Below, one piece after another: positions 10,933 through 20,122 of a stretch of 64,000 nt of DNA. The position numbers and the translations under genes are program-made. Within the stretch, counting starts at the first letter, position 1; the number at the start of each line of letters is the position of its first letter. Origin of the DNA: Thecaphora thlaspeos (taxonomy: Eukaryota; Basidiomycota; Ustilaginomycetes; Urocystidales; Glomosporiaceae); contig UWYS01000010.1 in the NCBI GenBank assembly GCA_900291925.1, positions 62,001 to 126,000 of the forward strand. The letters are read 5' to 3'. The notes under the pieces were generated by a model that saw only the letters and a list, made by a program, of their open reading frames with translations, was not told where the DNA came from and did no database searches.

Positions 10933-12643
10933 ATGGCGGCCGCTTTCCTCGAGAGTCTGGTGCGGCAGCCGCAGCGCCTCATCGTGCTCGCCACCTGCTT
11001 CCTCCTCGCCCTCTCCCTCTTCACCTACCTCTCCCTCTCCACGAATGGCGTACAGAACATGCGCGACAGCTGGGACGCCCTTCCCGCCCTCCCGCGGCCA
11101 TGGCACAGACCCAACTCCGTCTCCAGCCCGTCGTCGGCCATCCCCTCGAACATCGCCGACATGTACACCCATAGCCCGGGCCTGCCCACCACCATCGACC
11201 AACTCACAAAGTGGGCCGAAAAGGGAGACGACGGTAACCTCTACCCGCCCTCGTTCGTCCCGCAGATGGCCAACCAGGCGCCGCGCGCAAAGGCAGGCTT
11301 CATCGTGCTCGCGCGCAACTCGGAGCTCAACGGCATGCGAGACGCCATGCGAGACGTAGAGGAAAAGTTCAACAGAAAGTACGGCTACCCCTGGATCTTT
11401 CTCAACAACGAACCCTTCACCGAAGAGTTTCGGCGCGGAGTCAACCAGATGACCCGCAGCGAGACCAGGTTCGGCCTCATCCCAAAGGAGCACTGGAGCT
11501 ACCCGGACCACATCAGCCAGGAAAAGGCCGCAGAGACCAGGGTCAAGATGAAGGTGAGCGCCGCAACGCAGATCCTTCCTAGCCCATCCGGCACGCACAA
11601 CTACACTGTCGCAGCGCACCGACGCTGACGCCGTTGGTTTCGTCCGACTCTTTGACCCGCTGCCTTGCCGCCGCCCGCAGAACATCATCTACGGCGACTC
11701 GGAGAACTACCGCCACATGTGTCGCTTCAACTCGGGCTTCTTCTTCCGCCACCCGCTCACGCTCGACCTCGACTACTACTGGCGCGTCGAGCCGGGCATC
11801 AAGCTGTACTGCGACGTCGACTACGATCCCTTCGTCTTTATGCAGATGAACAACAAGACGTACGGCTTCACCATGGCGCTGCACGAGTACCTCGACACCA
11901 TCCCCACGCTGTGGGACACGACAAAGAGCTTCATGAAGGAGCACCCCGACTACCTCGCCAAGGACCACGGCCTGCACTTTATGACGGACGAGCCCGAGAA
12001 GCTGATGGAGCCCGGCTACAACCTCTGCCACTTCTGGAGCAACTTTGAGATCGGCGACCTGCGCTTCTGGAGGTCGAAGCAGTACATGGACTACTTTGAG
12101 TGGCTCGACAAGGCCGGCGGCGTGAGTAGCGCTGGCGCTTTACCGTGGCTCGCAGTCTTGTCGGTGCGTTGCGGTGCGGTAGGGATCGGTTCTGACGCTT
12201 GCGCCTTGGCTTGCTTTACTGTTCCTCGTCGCCTCTTTGACGCACGCCGTCCAGTTCTTCTACGAGCGGTGGGGCGATGCGCCTGTGCACTCGATTGCGG
12301 TGATCCTGATGCTGGACCGGGCGAGGCTGCACCACTTTGAGGACATTGGGTACTACCACATCCCGTGGAACCACTGTCCGGCCAACAAGAAAAAGTACCA
12401 CGACACGGGACGATGCAACTGCAACCCGACACAGGTGAGTGTCGTGCGACGGTTGTTCGGCCCTTTTCTGCCCATCTGGCTGTCGGCTTGTACTTTGCGA
12501 AGCGTGCATCGGCTGACTGACCTTGTGTTGCTCTGGTCGCTGCTGCCTACGACCCTGGCGTTGACCAGTCGTTCGACCGGGAAGGCTACTCGTGTCTGAA
12601 AGAATGGTGGCGTACCGCCGTGGAGGGCGAACCGCCGAAGTGA
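10933..12643 (+). CDS. Alpha-1,2-mannosyltransferase, GT15 (KRE2/KTR/MNT1 family)
   Basis: Four exons (10933-11553, 11681-12121, 12255-12434, 12569-12643), all phase 0, encode 438 residues, the normal size for the family. A short cytosolic N terminus is followed by one membrane anchor at about residues 16-36 ([20 protein letters not shown]), the type II topology of Golgi glycosyltransferases. The GT15 catalytic core is complete: [13 protein letters not shown], the [15 protein letters not shown] block, [11 protein letters not shown], the [20 protein letters not shown] motif holding the conserved Glu, [20 protein letters not shown], and [20 protein letters not shown] before the C-terminal WNHCP region. 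Members transfer mannose from GDP-mannose to N- and O-linked glycans of cell-wall and secreted proteins, using Mn2+. Which yeast paralogue it matches cannot be told here. Confidence 0.95.
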
Positions 12644-13399
12644 TGCATGCCCTTTTACATGGCTACCCTATCTTTGTGGATCCAGCTGCATGAGGCTGTA
12701 TCGTAGTGGCTGCTCGTCTTGCACATATCGTCGATCATTTGACGTCCTCCTGTTCTCACACCTTGCATATGGATGGAACGAAGCCGGTTCTGCGTTGCGA
12801 GCTAGACAAAAGGATAGACCAGGCTGGTATGTGCTGCTGTGTAAGGCGCGGGGGAGGGAGACGCGGGAAAGGAGGACACTTGGTCGACGAGCTGGAGTGA
12901 GTGAGTGAGTGGTTGCATAGCTGAGCCGTCCAAGGATGACTGCAATGAGCTTTTGACATGGTCGATACGGCCCGCTCGTTGTTGATGGCATCGAGGCGGA
13001 CTAGAGCAGTGCAGTTAGAGGAAGGACGTCTGCGCTGCGTTGGAGAGACGAAGGGCTGGCTCACGGGGACGTGAGGGTTGCTAAGGCGTTGCTCACCTTC
13101 GAGTGGAGAAAGAAATGTAGACGTGGGCAAGGCGTCGTTGGAGCATATCAACAATGGCGCTCCAACGCTGCGCACGGACCCTGCACTCGGTCGACTTGGG
13201 GTCTCGCTGGCAAAGAGATTTGAGATTTTTCCCTTTCTCCACCCCCACCGCCCTACCTACCTCCCTACCTATCACCAGCACCATTCGCACCTCTCCTTTC
13301 TCTCGATACGAATTGCTCTGCTTCTTTGCCACACCACCGGCAATCACCCGTCGAAAGCAAGAAAAACGGGACACCAAGGAAGAAAAACACCCCCGCAAG
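12644..13399. other. Intergenic between mannosyltransferase and SPC1
   Basis: About 750 bases. The last ~150 bases before the SPC1 start are pyrimidine-rich with repeated CTACCTAC/CCTACCTA units, like a leader. No gene is supported. Confidence 0.5.
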
Positions 13400-14054
13400 A
13401 TGGATACCGTACAGAGGATCGTAGATGGCAAGATCGTACGTACATTCCGTGACGGTACCAAACCGCGTTCTGCCAGCACTGGCCCCTAAAGACGAACGTT
13501 TCGTAACGCTCACACTTATCCCACCCTTCCCCTTCCCCCCTCTGCACGTTTCCACCACACCACGTCGCTAGGACTTTCAAGGTCAACGTCTAAGTGATCG
13601 AATCTACCAAGAGATAATCATCTTCTCCGCTGTACGTCCATCTTTTCTCTTTGCGTTTGACCAAGGACGAACAGACAAAAGACCAACAGCTTCTGACACA
13701 CACACACCACATCCTTTCGCTCAAACGTGTCTTCTCTACCAGGGTCTGGGTCTGTTCTTGGGCTACGTCATGCAGAATATGCAAATATGCCTCGGCATCT
13801 TTACCGCTAGTCTCGTCGTGGCTCTTGTCGTGAGTTCTCCTGTGCTTCCCTCGCATCGAAGCCGTCCGGAGAGAGAGAGAGAGGGAGAGAGGAACGTCGC
13901 TGATTGCATCGTTTGCATCTGTCGACGTTGGTAGGTTTGCGTACCGCCTTGGCCCATGTTCAACCGACACCATGTCGATTGGTTGCCCAAACGACCCAAG
14001 GATGGTCAAGAGGTCGAGAGAGAGGGAGACAAAAAAGTAGAGAGAGCATCGTAG
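13400..14054 (+). CDS. SPC1: Signal peptidase complex subunit SPC1 (SPC12)
   Basis: Reconstructed from four tiny exons: 13400-13435, 13572-13631, 13743-13829 and 13935-14054, all phase 0 with GTACGT/GTGAGT donors and AG acceptors, giving 100 residues. The product begins MDTVQRIVDGKIDFQGQRLS; the DFQGQ block matches the family's D-Y/F-x-G-Q entry motif. Two hydrophobic segments follow (IYQEIIIFSAGLGLFLGYVM and ICLGIFTASLVVALV), then the family hallmark VPPWPMFNRHHVDWLPKR and a charged tail. The protein is an ER membrane subunit of the signal peptidase complex, with both termini cytosolic, that helps the complex reject transmembrane segments as substrates. No single exon exceeds 40 codons, so ORF-based calling misses it. 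Confidence 0.92.
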
Positions 14055-14108
14055 ACGGGCTAGAGAGTAGTGATATGGGGTAATTTCCAGGGTCGTTCTT
14101 TTCGCATT

Positions 14109-14759
14109 TCACCCCCGTCTGGCTAAGTAGGGTTGGAAGCGAGCGTGTGTCGAGACAAGACGACCGTGCAGCGACGCACCGACCTGTTGAGCGAGGTGAA
14201 ACCAATCATTCACCGACGCCTCGAAATGCGGCACCTCGTGCTCCTCGACATACTGATTGGGACCGAAGAGGTTCTTCCAACACGCGCCCTGCTCCCCCCT
14301 CTTTTCCCCCTCTGTGCGCGGCAGTGGTTCGACGTGCGATGCGAAATCGACTTGATCTCTGACATCATGCTTCGCTTGTGTCATTTCGTCTCGAAAGGGA
14401 GTGTAGCCTCTGAAATGAGGACTATGGTCGATGAGGATGCGTAGACGCGAGGACAAGAGAAGGCGGAAGAATCGTGTCGTGACGTCGTACATGGCGTCGC
14501 GACGGGTGGGGTGGGAAAGAGGCGTGTGGAAGAGGTAGAAGAATCCGTGGCCCACCATGGCGAGACGGAGGGAGGTGAGGAATCGTTGGGAAGAGGAGGG
14601 TGAGGTGGGGTCCCAGTCGAGGTAGGAGAGATGGTGGGACGTTTCGGTGGCGAGCGAGTGCGGGGGCGGAGACGAGGCTGTGGCGGACATGTTGGCGGGC
14701 GGCGGGCGGCGAGGGGCAAGGGTGCGGGTGGTGGTGGTGGAAGGGTTGGCGATGACCAT
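14109..14759 (-). pseudogene. Truncated 2-oxoglutarate/Fe(II) dioxygenase (DIOX_N half only)
   Basis: A minus-strand frame encodes a clear N-terminal domain of isopenicillin-N-synthase-like dioxygenases: LDWDPTSPSSSQRFLTSLRL, the hallmark GHGFFYLFHTPL, HSPHFRGYTPFRDEMTQ, VRDQVDFASH and NLFGPNQYVEEHEVPHFEAS. The frame ends soon after WFHLAQQ. The catalytic second half (HxD...H and RxS) should follow at lower coordinates, but that space is occupied by SPC1 on the other strand and no such motif appears in any frame there. The start is uncertain: ATG at 14759 or at 14690. A run of 18 C at 14871-14888 lies just upstream. I read it as a 3'-truncated gene, so not an active enzyme. Confidence 0.75.
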
Positions 14760-14909
14760 GGAGAGCGGCACACGGTCGAGTGGGGTACTGTACACGGCGT
14801 GCCGAACGAGGAGCCTGCGTCCGGCCCTCACCTGCGCCGCTGCCGTGCTTGTTGCTCGGCATAGCGCAATCCCCCCCCCCCCCCCCCCGGCACGGTCCCA
14901 TCCTCGCAT

Positions 14910-15298
14910 GACCTTTGGCTCAGCTCACCCAACGACCGTCGGCCTACTGTACAGTCATGTGTCTAGGAGCCTGGTTGCAGAGCGGGTACAGTCTTGACCT
15001 GCTTTCTGACAGCAGCAGCAGCCGGCGGCAAAGCAGGGCAATCGACGGCGCCAACAACGGCAGCAGCCACGGCACCAACTCCGGTCCGTACCGCCCTACT
15101 CGACAGGCACAGGCCAAAGGTGTACAGTTGGAGTACAACAGATGGACCGCGACCCAAAGCACCAGCAGCGAGGATAAGACCGTCCCTTCATGCCCATCGC
15201 CTCGCTTCCATCGTTGCCTATCCTGCGGCCCTCCAATCAGCAGGTTACTACTGTACTGTACGGCAGTGCCAGGTGTGTGAGTCAAGACGCATATGTAG
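14910..15298. other. Intergenic between two gene relics
   Basis: No supported gene. Frames here are low-complexity. A first exon for the adjacent permease exon was sought and not found. Confidence 0.4.
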
Positions 15299-15449
15299 TT
15301 ATGCCGTCGCCCTGCCTTCCGACGCGCCCGTCGCAATCCTCTGGGGTCTCGTCGTCTCCACCTTTGGCACCATGTCCGTCGCACTCTCCATGGCCGAGAT
15401 CTCTTCCTACTACCCTACCACCGGCGGTCAGTATCACTGGACCTACCTC
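15299..15449 (+). pseudogene. Orphan exon of an APC-superfamily amino-acid/GABA/choline permease
   Basis: The exon reads APVAILWGLVVSTFGTMSVA then LSMAEISSYYPTTGGQYHWT, which is the second transmembrane segment and the conserved MAEI-x-S-x-YPT-x-GGQY-x-W motif of fungal GABA/choline/amino-acid permeases (normally ~500-560 residues, 10-12 membrane spans). It is flanked by an acceptor (TATGTAG) and a donor (GTCAGT). Nothing resembling the first span is found upstream, nor the following spans downstream to 15820. It therefore looks like the remnant of a deleted gene rather than a working transporter. Confidence 0.65.
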
Positions 15450-15750
15450 GTCAGTCCGCCGCGTCACCGCGCCGCAGGAGCGGAGCGAGGACGAGCACCA
15501 GGGCCGGGCGGGAACACACCACGCAATGCAAACACCAAGGGACGGAAAAGCTGAGCGTTGCGTCGGTAGATGCGACTGGCTCGCCGGGCGGGGTCGAGAT
15601 CGTGTTGGTACAGTTGTCTGTGTCGGGGTATGCGATGAGGGATGGGTCTCGTGCGGTGTCGGTCCCACCGTCACTCTGCCCTTCTCGACAACGATGGAAA
15701 CCATCGATTCAACACGCCCTGTTTCGACCGCTGCGGTTCTGCTGTCGTCA

Positions 15751-15898
15751 TCGTCGGTGCTGTCGATGTCGATGCAGGTGGGAGAGGAGGTGTGGGAGGC
15801 GCAGCAACCCTGACCCGCTTCACCGTCGTCGGTGCTGTCGATGTCGGTACAGGTGAAGAGGAGGGGTGGGGGGCGTAGCGACTCTGACCCGCTTCACC
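15751..15898. repeat. Tandem duplication, two ~74-base units
   Basis: The segment starting TCGTCGGTGCTGTCGATGTC at 15751 and ending TGACCCGCTTCACC at 15824 is repeated, with mismatches, from 15826 to 15898. The copies are offset by 74-75 bases depending on where in the unit one measures. The second copy lies in the 3' coding end of the zinc-finger gene and the first copy supplies its stop codon. Confidence 0.85.
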
Positions 15899-18477
15899 TC
15901 CCTCTCACCCTCTGGGACGACGACGCCAGGTCGTTTGGACGTCAGGTCAAACGTCGGTCGAGGTTGGTGCTTCCGCGCTGCTGCTGCTGGCGCTGATCCG
16001 TTGACGCGGGACGAGGCGAGGGCGGGTGGTTTCTCCGTCAGGGGTGGCGAGTGCCGGAGATCGAAGGGTCGAGTCGCGGCGGTGAGAGGAGGTGTAGAGG
16101 GAGAGCGCGTGCTGCGGCAGCTGGTGGAGGACGCTGGCTGGGCCGGGAACGATGCGATGTGGAGAATCCCTTCATCTTTGACAGGGGCCGGCGGTGCTGG
16201 AGGGCAGACTGCCGCTACGACGGTGCCGCTGCCGGTCTCAGAACGTTGCGAGCGGTGAAGGGGTTGGATCAGTTTCTGTCCAAGACCGGGAAGCGCAATC
16301 TCAAAGTCGGACCCGTAGTCTTCCTCAACCACGGCAGCCGGCTTCTGTCCCGCCTTTTCCTCTACCTTGATCGCGGCCGTGACCTCAGCGGATGCCGCAG
16401 CAATTGCCGCGGTAGTGATGATACCGGCTCCTGATATGTGCTCGCTCGATGGTGCGACCGCCGCCGCCGCTGCCGTCACCGCCTCTCTAGAAGGCTTGAG
16501 CTCGCTCTCCTTTTCCAGCCCGCCTTCCGCGTCCTCCTCCTGCGCGAGGGCTCGCAACGACGTGTTGCCCAGCGTCTCGCGCAGCCCAGAGCTGGACGGC
16601 AGCACCACGCCGACAAATTTTGCGCGCGCCCGGGCGACGTCGGCGTCCGTGTAGGCGAAAAACGTCTCCATGGCGTCGAGAACGACCCCGGTCTCGGGGC
16701 GCTCAACATTGACGATATCCAGCGGCTGCCCCTTCATCTGCTTGCGGCACGGCTGAAACCCCTCCTCGATCGCCTCGTCCGCCTCCTTCCTTCGCCGCTG
16801 CTGCTCCGCCAAGAACTCGAGCTTGGGCAGGACCTTGGGCCAGGGCCAGCAGTACCCGCTCTCTTCCGGTCCGACGGGCAGGCCGAGCAGATTGCAGTGC
16901 TCCTTGACCAGCGGCCACTCGTCGTCCGTTGGCGGCGGGGGGACGACGATGCGCGCGTGGCTCGGGCAGACGGTCGACGTCATGGTCAGCCGCCGGCCGA
17001 GCATCTGTGGGATCGGATCTAGCAGGCGCATATCCTGGGCCGTTCCAGGAAGCGGCAGCGGCGGGGGAGGCTGCAGTGCCAACGGTTTCAGCTCAAAGTA
17101 TGGCCGTAGTTCGCTCGGGGTCCACGGATCGCGGTGGTAGACCTCGAGGTGGCTTTGCAGGGCCTGCCGCAAGGGGGACGGACGCGAGCCGGCCTCTGAT
17201 CAGCACACAGGGGTCAAACACCGGCGACCGGGCGCGCAACTCTCCCGCGAACTCACTGTCTCTGAGCAGAGCAGCGCCGTTCCGGGGCACTGCTGGAAGG
17301 GGCACGAGTGCTTCAGGCCGGCCTGCGCCTCGAGATGCTGGTGGACGACGTGCCGGCCGAGGTCGTCGACTTTGTAGCGGCGATTGCTACACGTGCCCCA
17401 ATGGCAAAAGATGCGCGGGTCCGGGTCATGGCGGGGCAGGACGTCGAGCGGGTCGCCATCGTCGTCGCCGAAGACGTCGGGCCACCCTTCGCGGTCCTCG
17501 TTGGACGTAATCGCCGCCGCCCTCGAAGACGATGGCGACGCGGCGGCGGCGCCCGGCGAATGGTCCGAGGTGAGGTGTTCGAGCAGCACGTGCCGAGCGA
17601 GGTGGTCGGCTGTGACGAAGCGCCGGTTGCAGCGGGTCGCCGGGACAAAGATGGTCGGCTCGCTCAAGCGCCACGAGCAAGTGGCCTCGTCGCCGCGTGC
17701 GAGCCGCTTGTGGCCGCTCCACTTGGTGTCCCCAAAAGGGTTGGAGATGTCGAGGGGGCCATGTACGTGCAGCGCGTCCGCCCGCATCGTCGTTAACGTC
17801 GAGGTGATGCCATTGGCGTAGCCGCTGCCGCCCACTCTCCGGCTGCTGCCGCCCGCGTCGTCTTTGCCGTTGACCGCTTTGGCGAGCTTGGCCGCCTTCT
17901 TCTGCTCGAGATGGACGCCGTGGTGGACGATAGAAGGCGCTGCTGGTCCAATGCTGCTGCTGCCGCTGGGGTCCTTGCTGTCGAGCTTCGTGGCGACAGC
18001 GCCCTTGACGTCATTGCTGCGGCTGCTGCTGCTTTTAGAAGGGGCGGAAAGGGGCGAGCGACGCGCTTTCTTAGGTTGGGCCGAGCGCGAAGGTGACGAC
18101 GACGCCGACGCCGACAAGGAGGACGGCAGCCGCGACCTGGGCAATGGGGGTACCTCGACGTAGACCTCGACTTTGGGTCTGGGCGCTGAGAAGGCGTCGC
18201 GTGCACGGCCTTTGGCGTAGGTGGTGTGCGGGAGGGCAAAGTAGAAGTGCCGCGCCGACATCGGGGCCGAAGGCGCCGCGGCGGACGAAGAGGGGCGGGG
18301 GACGCCATCATGTAAAGCGGAGGGGGAACGGGCTGTGTGCCTCTTGCTGCTGGCGGTGGTGTTAGTGGAGGTGCGGTCCGTGGTGCTCGGGGTCTTGGTG
18401 GAGGAAGAGGGTCGGGTGGGGAAGGCGGCGTGTTTGGGTAGAGCGGTTGTGGTGGTGGTGGTCGAAGTGATGGCCAT
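15820..18477 (-). CDS. C2H2-type zinc-finger protein, function unknown
   Basis: Two exons, 17257-18477 and 15820-17163, phase 0, give 854 residues from the first in-frame ATG (18477). A Ser/Thr/Ala-rich N-terminal half is followed by three finger-like modules: TCSWRLSEPTIFVPATRCNR through HVLLEH, IFCHWGTCSNRRYKVDDLGR through HVVHQH, and HSCPFQQCPGTALLC joined across the intron to ALQSHLEVYH. That one finger is rebuilt exactly by the splice supports the intron. The C-terminal half is low-complexity with a short conserved-looking block (EESGYCWPWPKVLPKLEFL). Probably a nuclear DNA-binding or adaptor protein; no specific family is recognised. The true start may lie further upstream (ATG 18730, sequence MKKLKKQHHQTPDPR), with the frame interrupted at a G10 tract at 18615-18624. 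Confidence 0.7.
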
Positions 18478-18730
18478 CGTCGCTGGCAGGCCAGCCGACG
18501 TAGGCCGCGCCGGCTTCGAAGAGGCCGAGGTCGTCGAAGACGAAGACAAGGGCGAAGCGTTGGTGTGCGGAGCTCCCAACGCTGCCGCTGCCGTGGAGCG
18601 GGGGAGGACAAAGTGGGGGGGGGGAGGAGGCAGCAGAAGGGTCAGGTGCCCGGCGGCGCGCGGTCGAGGCGGCGGCAATGGTGGAGCGTGGATCTGGCGT
18701 TTGGTGGTGCTGCTTCTTGAGCTTCTTCAT

Positions 18731-20122
18731 CAAAGGTGGAAGGGGGGGGGGGGGCTTTGCGTTGGGCCAGGCCGGGCCAGGCCTCGCTCAAAGGCCGGCC
18801 AGCGATTAGGGGAAGAAGGTGAGAAGGTGAGAAGAAGAGAAGAAGAGAAGAAGAGCTAGCGCTTGAAGGCGTGACAATGCGGAGCGCTGCACCGCATTAA
18901 GGGACGAGCCGAGTGTTGGACTGTGCCAAGATCGAGGTAGGGAGGAGAGATGGTGGAAATTAGGACCAGCCTGGAAAAGTAGGTAGAGTCTGATGAGGGT
19001 GGGATGGGGGGGCTTTTAAGGGCTCCTAAGATAAGAAGCAGGGGCCACCCTCTTCGTCGATTGAGGCTCACTCACTCATCTACCTGCTGAGTCAGCAAAG
19101 GCTCAGGGAGCACACATCCCTTCCTGATATCCCTTTGTCCATTGTCCATTGTCCCTTGTCCTCCTCACAAACACAGTCTCATTCTGGGCTCTGCATCCCA
19201 GTAGCTGGCAGGCTGTACAGCAATTGGTCATTTCTGTCCTTGCTGTCATTGCTCACCATGGGTCAAAGCTCTGGCCATGACCTCTAAGATGTGGAAGGTC
19301 TGATGGCCACCATGATGCCCTCTCACCAGAAACAGCAGAGAGTTGATTGGGATGGTCCTGAGTTCCCCTGAAGCCACTCAAGTTCCCCCAAGCAGCCTCT
19401 AAGCCCTCTGCCCAAGCTGATTGGTGATTCATACAGGCTGTATGGTGCTCTGAATGTGCTCAAATATGTTCCAGATGGTGAACAATCAGCCAAAAGACCC
19501 TTCAAATGAAGCAAAATCATCTCTGTGATTGACACCAGGCCCCTTGTAAGCTCTATCAACCTCTAAATTGGCACCAAGAGGTGTTGTAGGGGGTGCCTGC
19601 AACTTTCAATTAATTGAAGGGAAGGAAAAGGCAGCCTGTTTTGAGTCATGACAAGCTTTGATGCAACCATTTATACATGTCCAATGTGTCATGTTTGCAA
19701 TCTCTATGCTGATGTTGTCAAGAGAGCTCACCGATGAGGGATCTGCCCATCCAATGCAAGCACAAAAGCTCTTAAAAGCGTCTCCACATTTTGCGGCATG
19801 GTGTTTAGTGGCTTACAGCGAAGCTCGCAATGCCGCCCGACCCTGCATGCTGCTCGGTTTTTTCCCGGACCCGAGACGTGCAGGTGACGTCAGGCATCCC
19901 CAAGGAGTCATGGTCTTTCCCCACCTCGACCCTGCAACTGGCCCAGCTCAAGATGACCAAATGATCGCTCAAGATGTCGTGTGCCGGTACAATACGAGGA
20001 ACGCTTTGGTGCGAATGCGTAAATACAATGCTTTGCGAGTGCGGTGCGGTGCGATGGCGTTGGTCGGTCGGCCGTTCACTCCGAGGCCCAAGGTCCTCGA
20101 TAGTTAAGATTTGCACCCTTCC
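18731..20122. other. Intergenic, 1.4 kb, contains a CpG-free island
   Basis: Upstream side of the zinc-finger gene and 3' side of the VWA gene. It includes a 13-G run (18742-18754), GAGAAG repeats near 18815-18855, and the CpG-free segment listed separately. No gene is supported. Confidence 0.6.
19060..19731. mobile_element. CpG-free island, probable mutated transposon or repeat fossil
   Basis: Not one CG dinucleotide occurs in these 672 bases, while flanking DNA has them every few bases. The segment is rich in TG and CA, the product expected if methylated or RIP-targeted cytosines in CpG have decayed. Its only frame of note (19323-19559, minus) is not recognisable. No terminal repeats or target-site duplication were found by eye, so the element type is unknown. 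Confidence 0.55.

Noticed and set aside
14871..14888. Run of 18 C as a functional element
   Set aside because: Most simply a homopolymer tract of uncertain length; nothing links it to a gene function.
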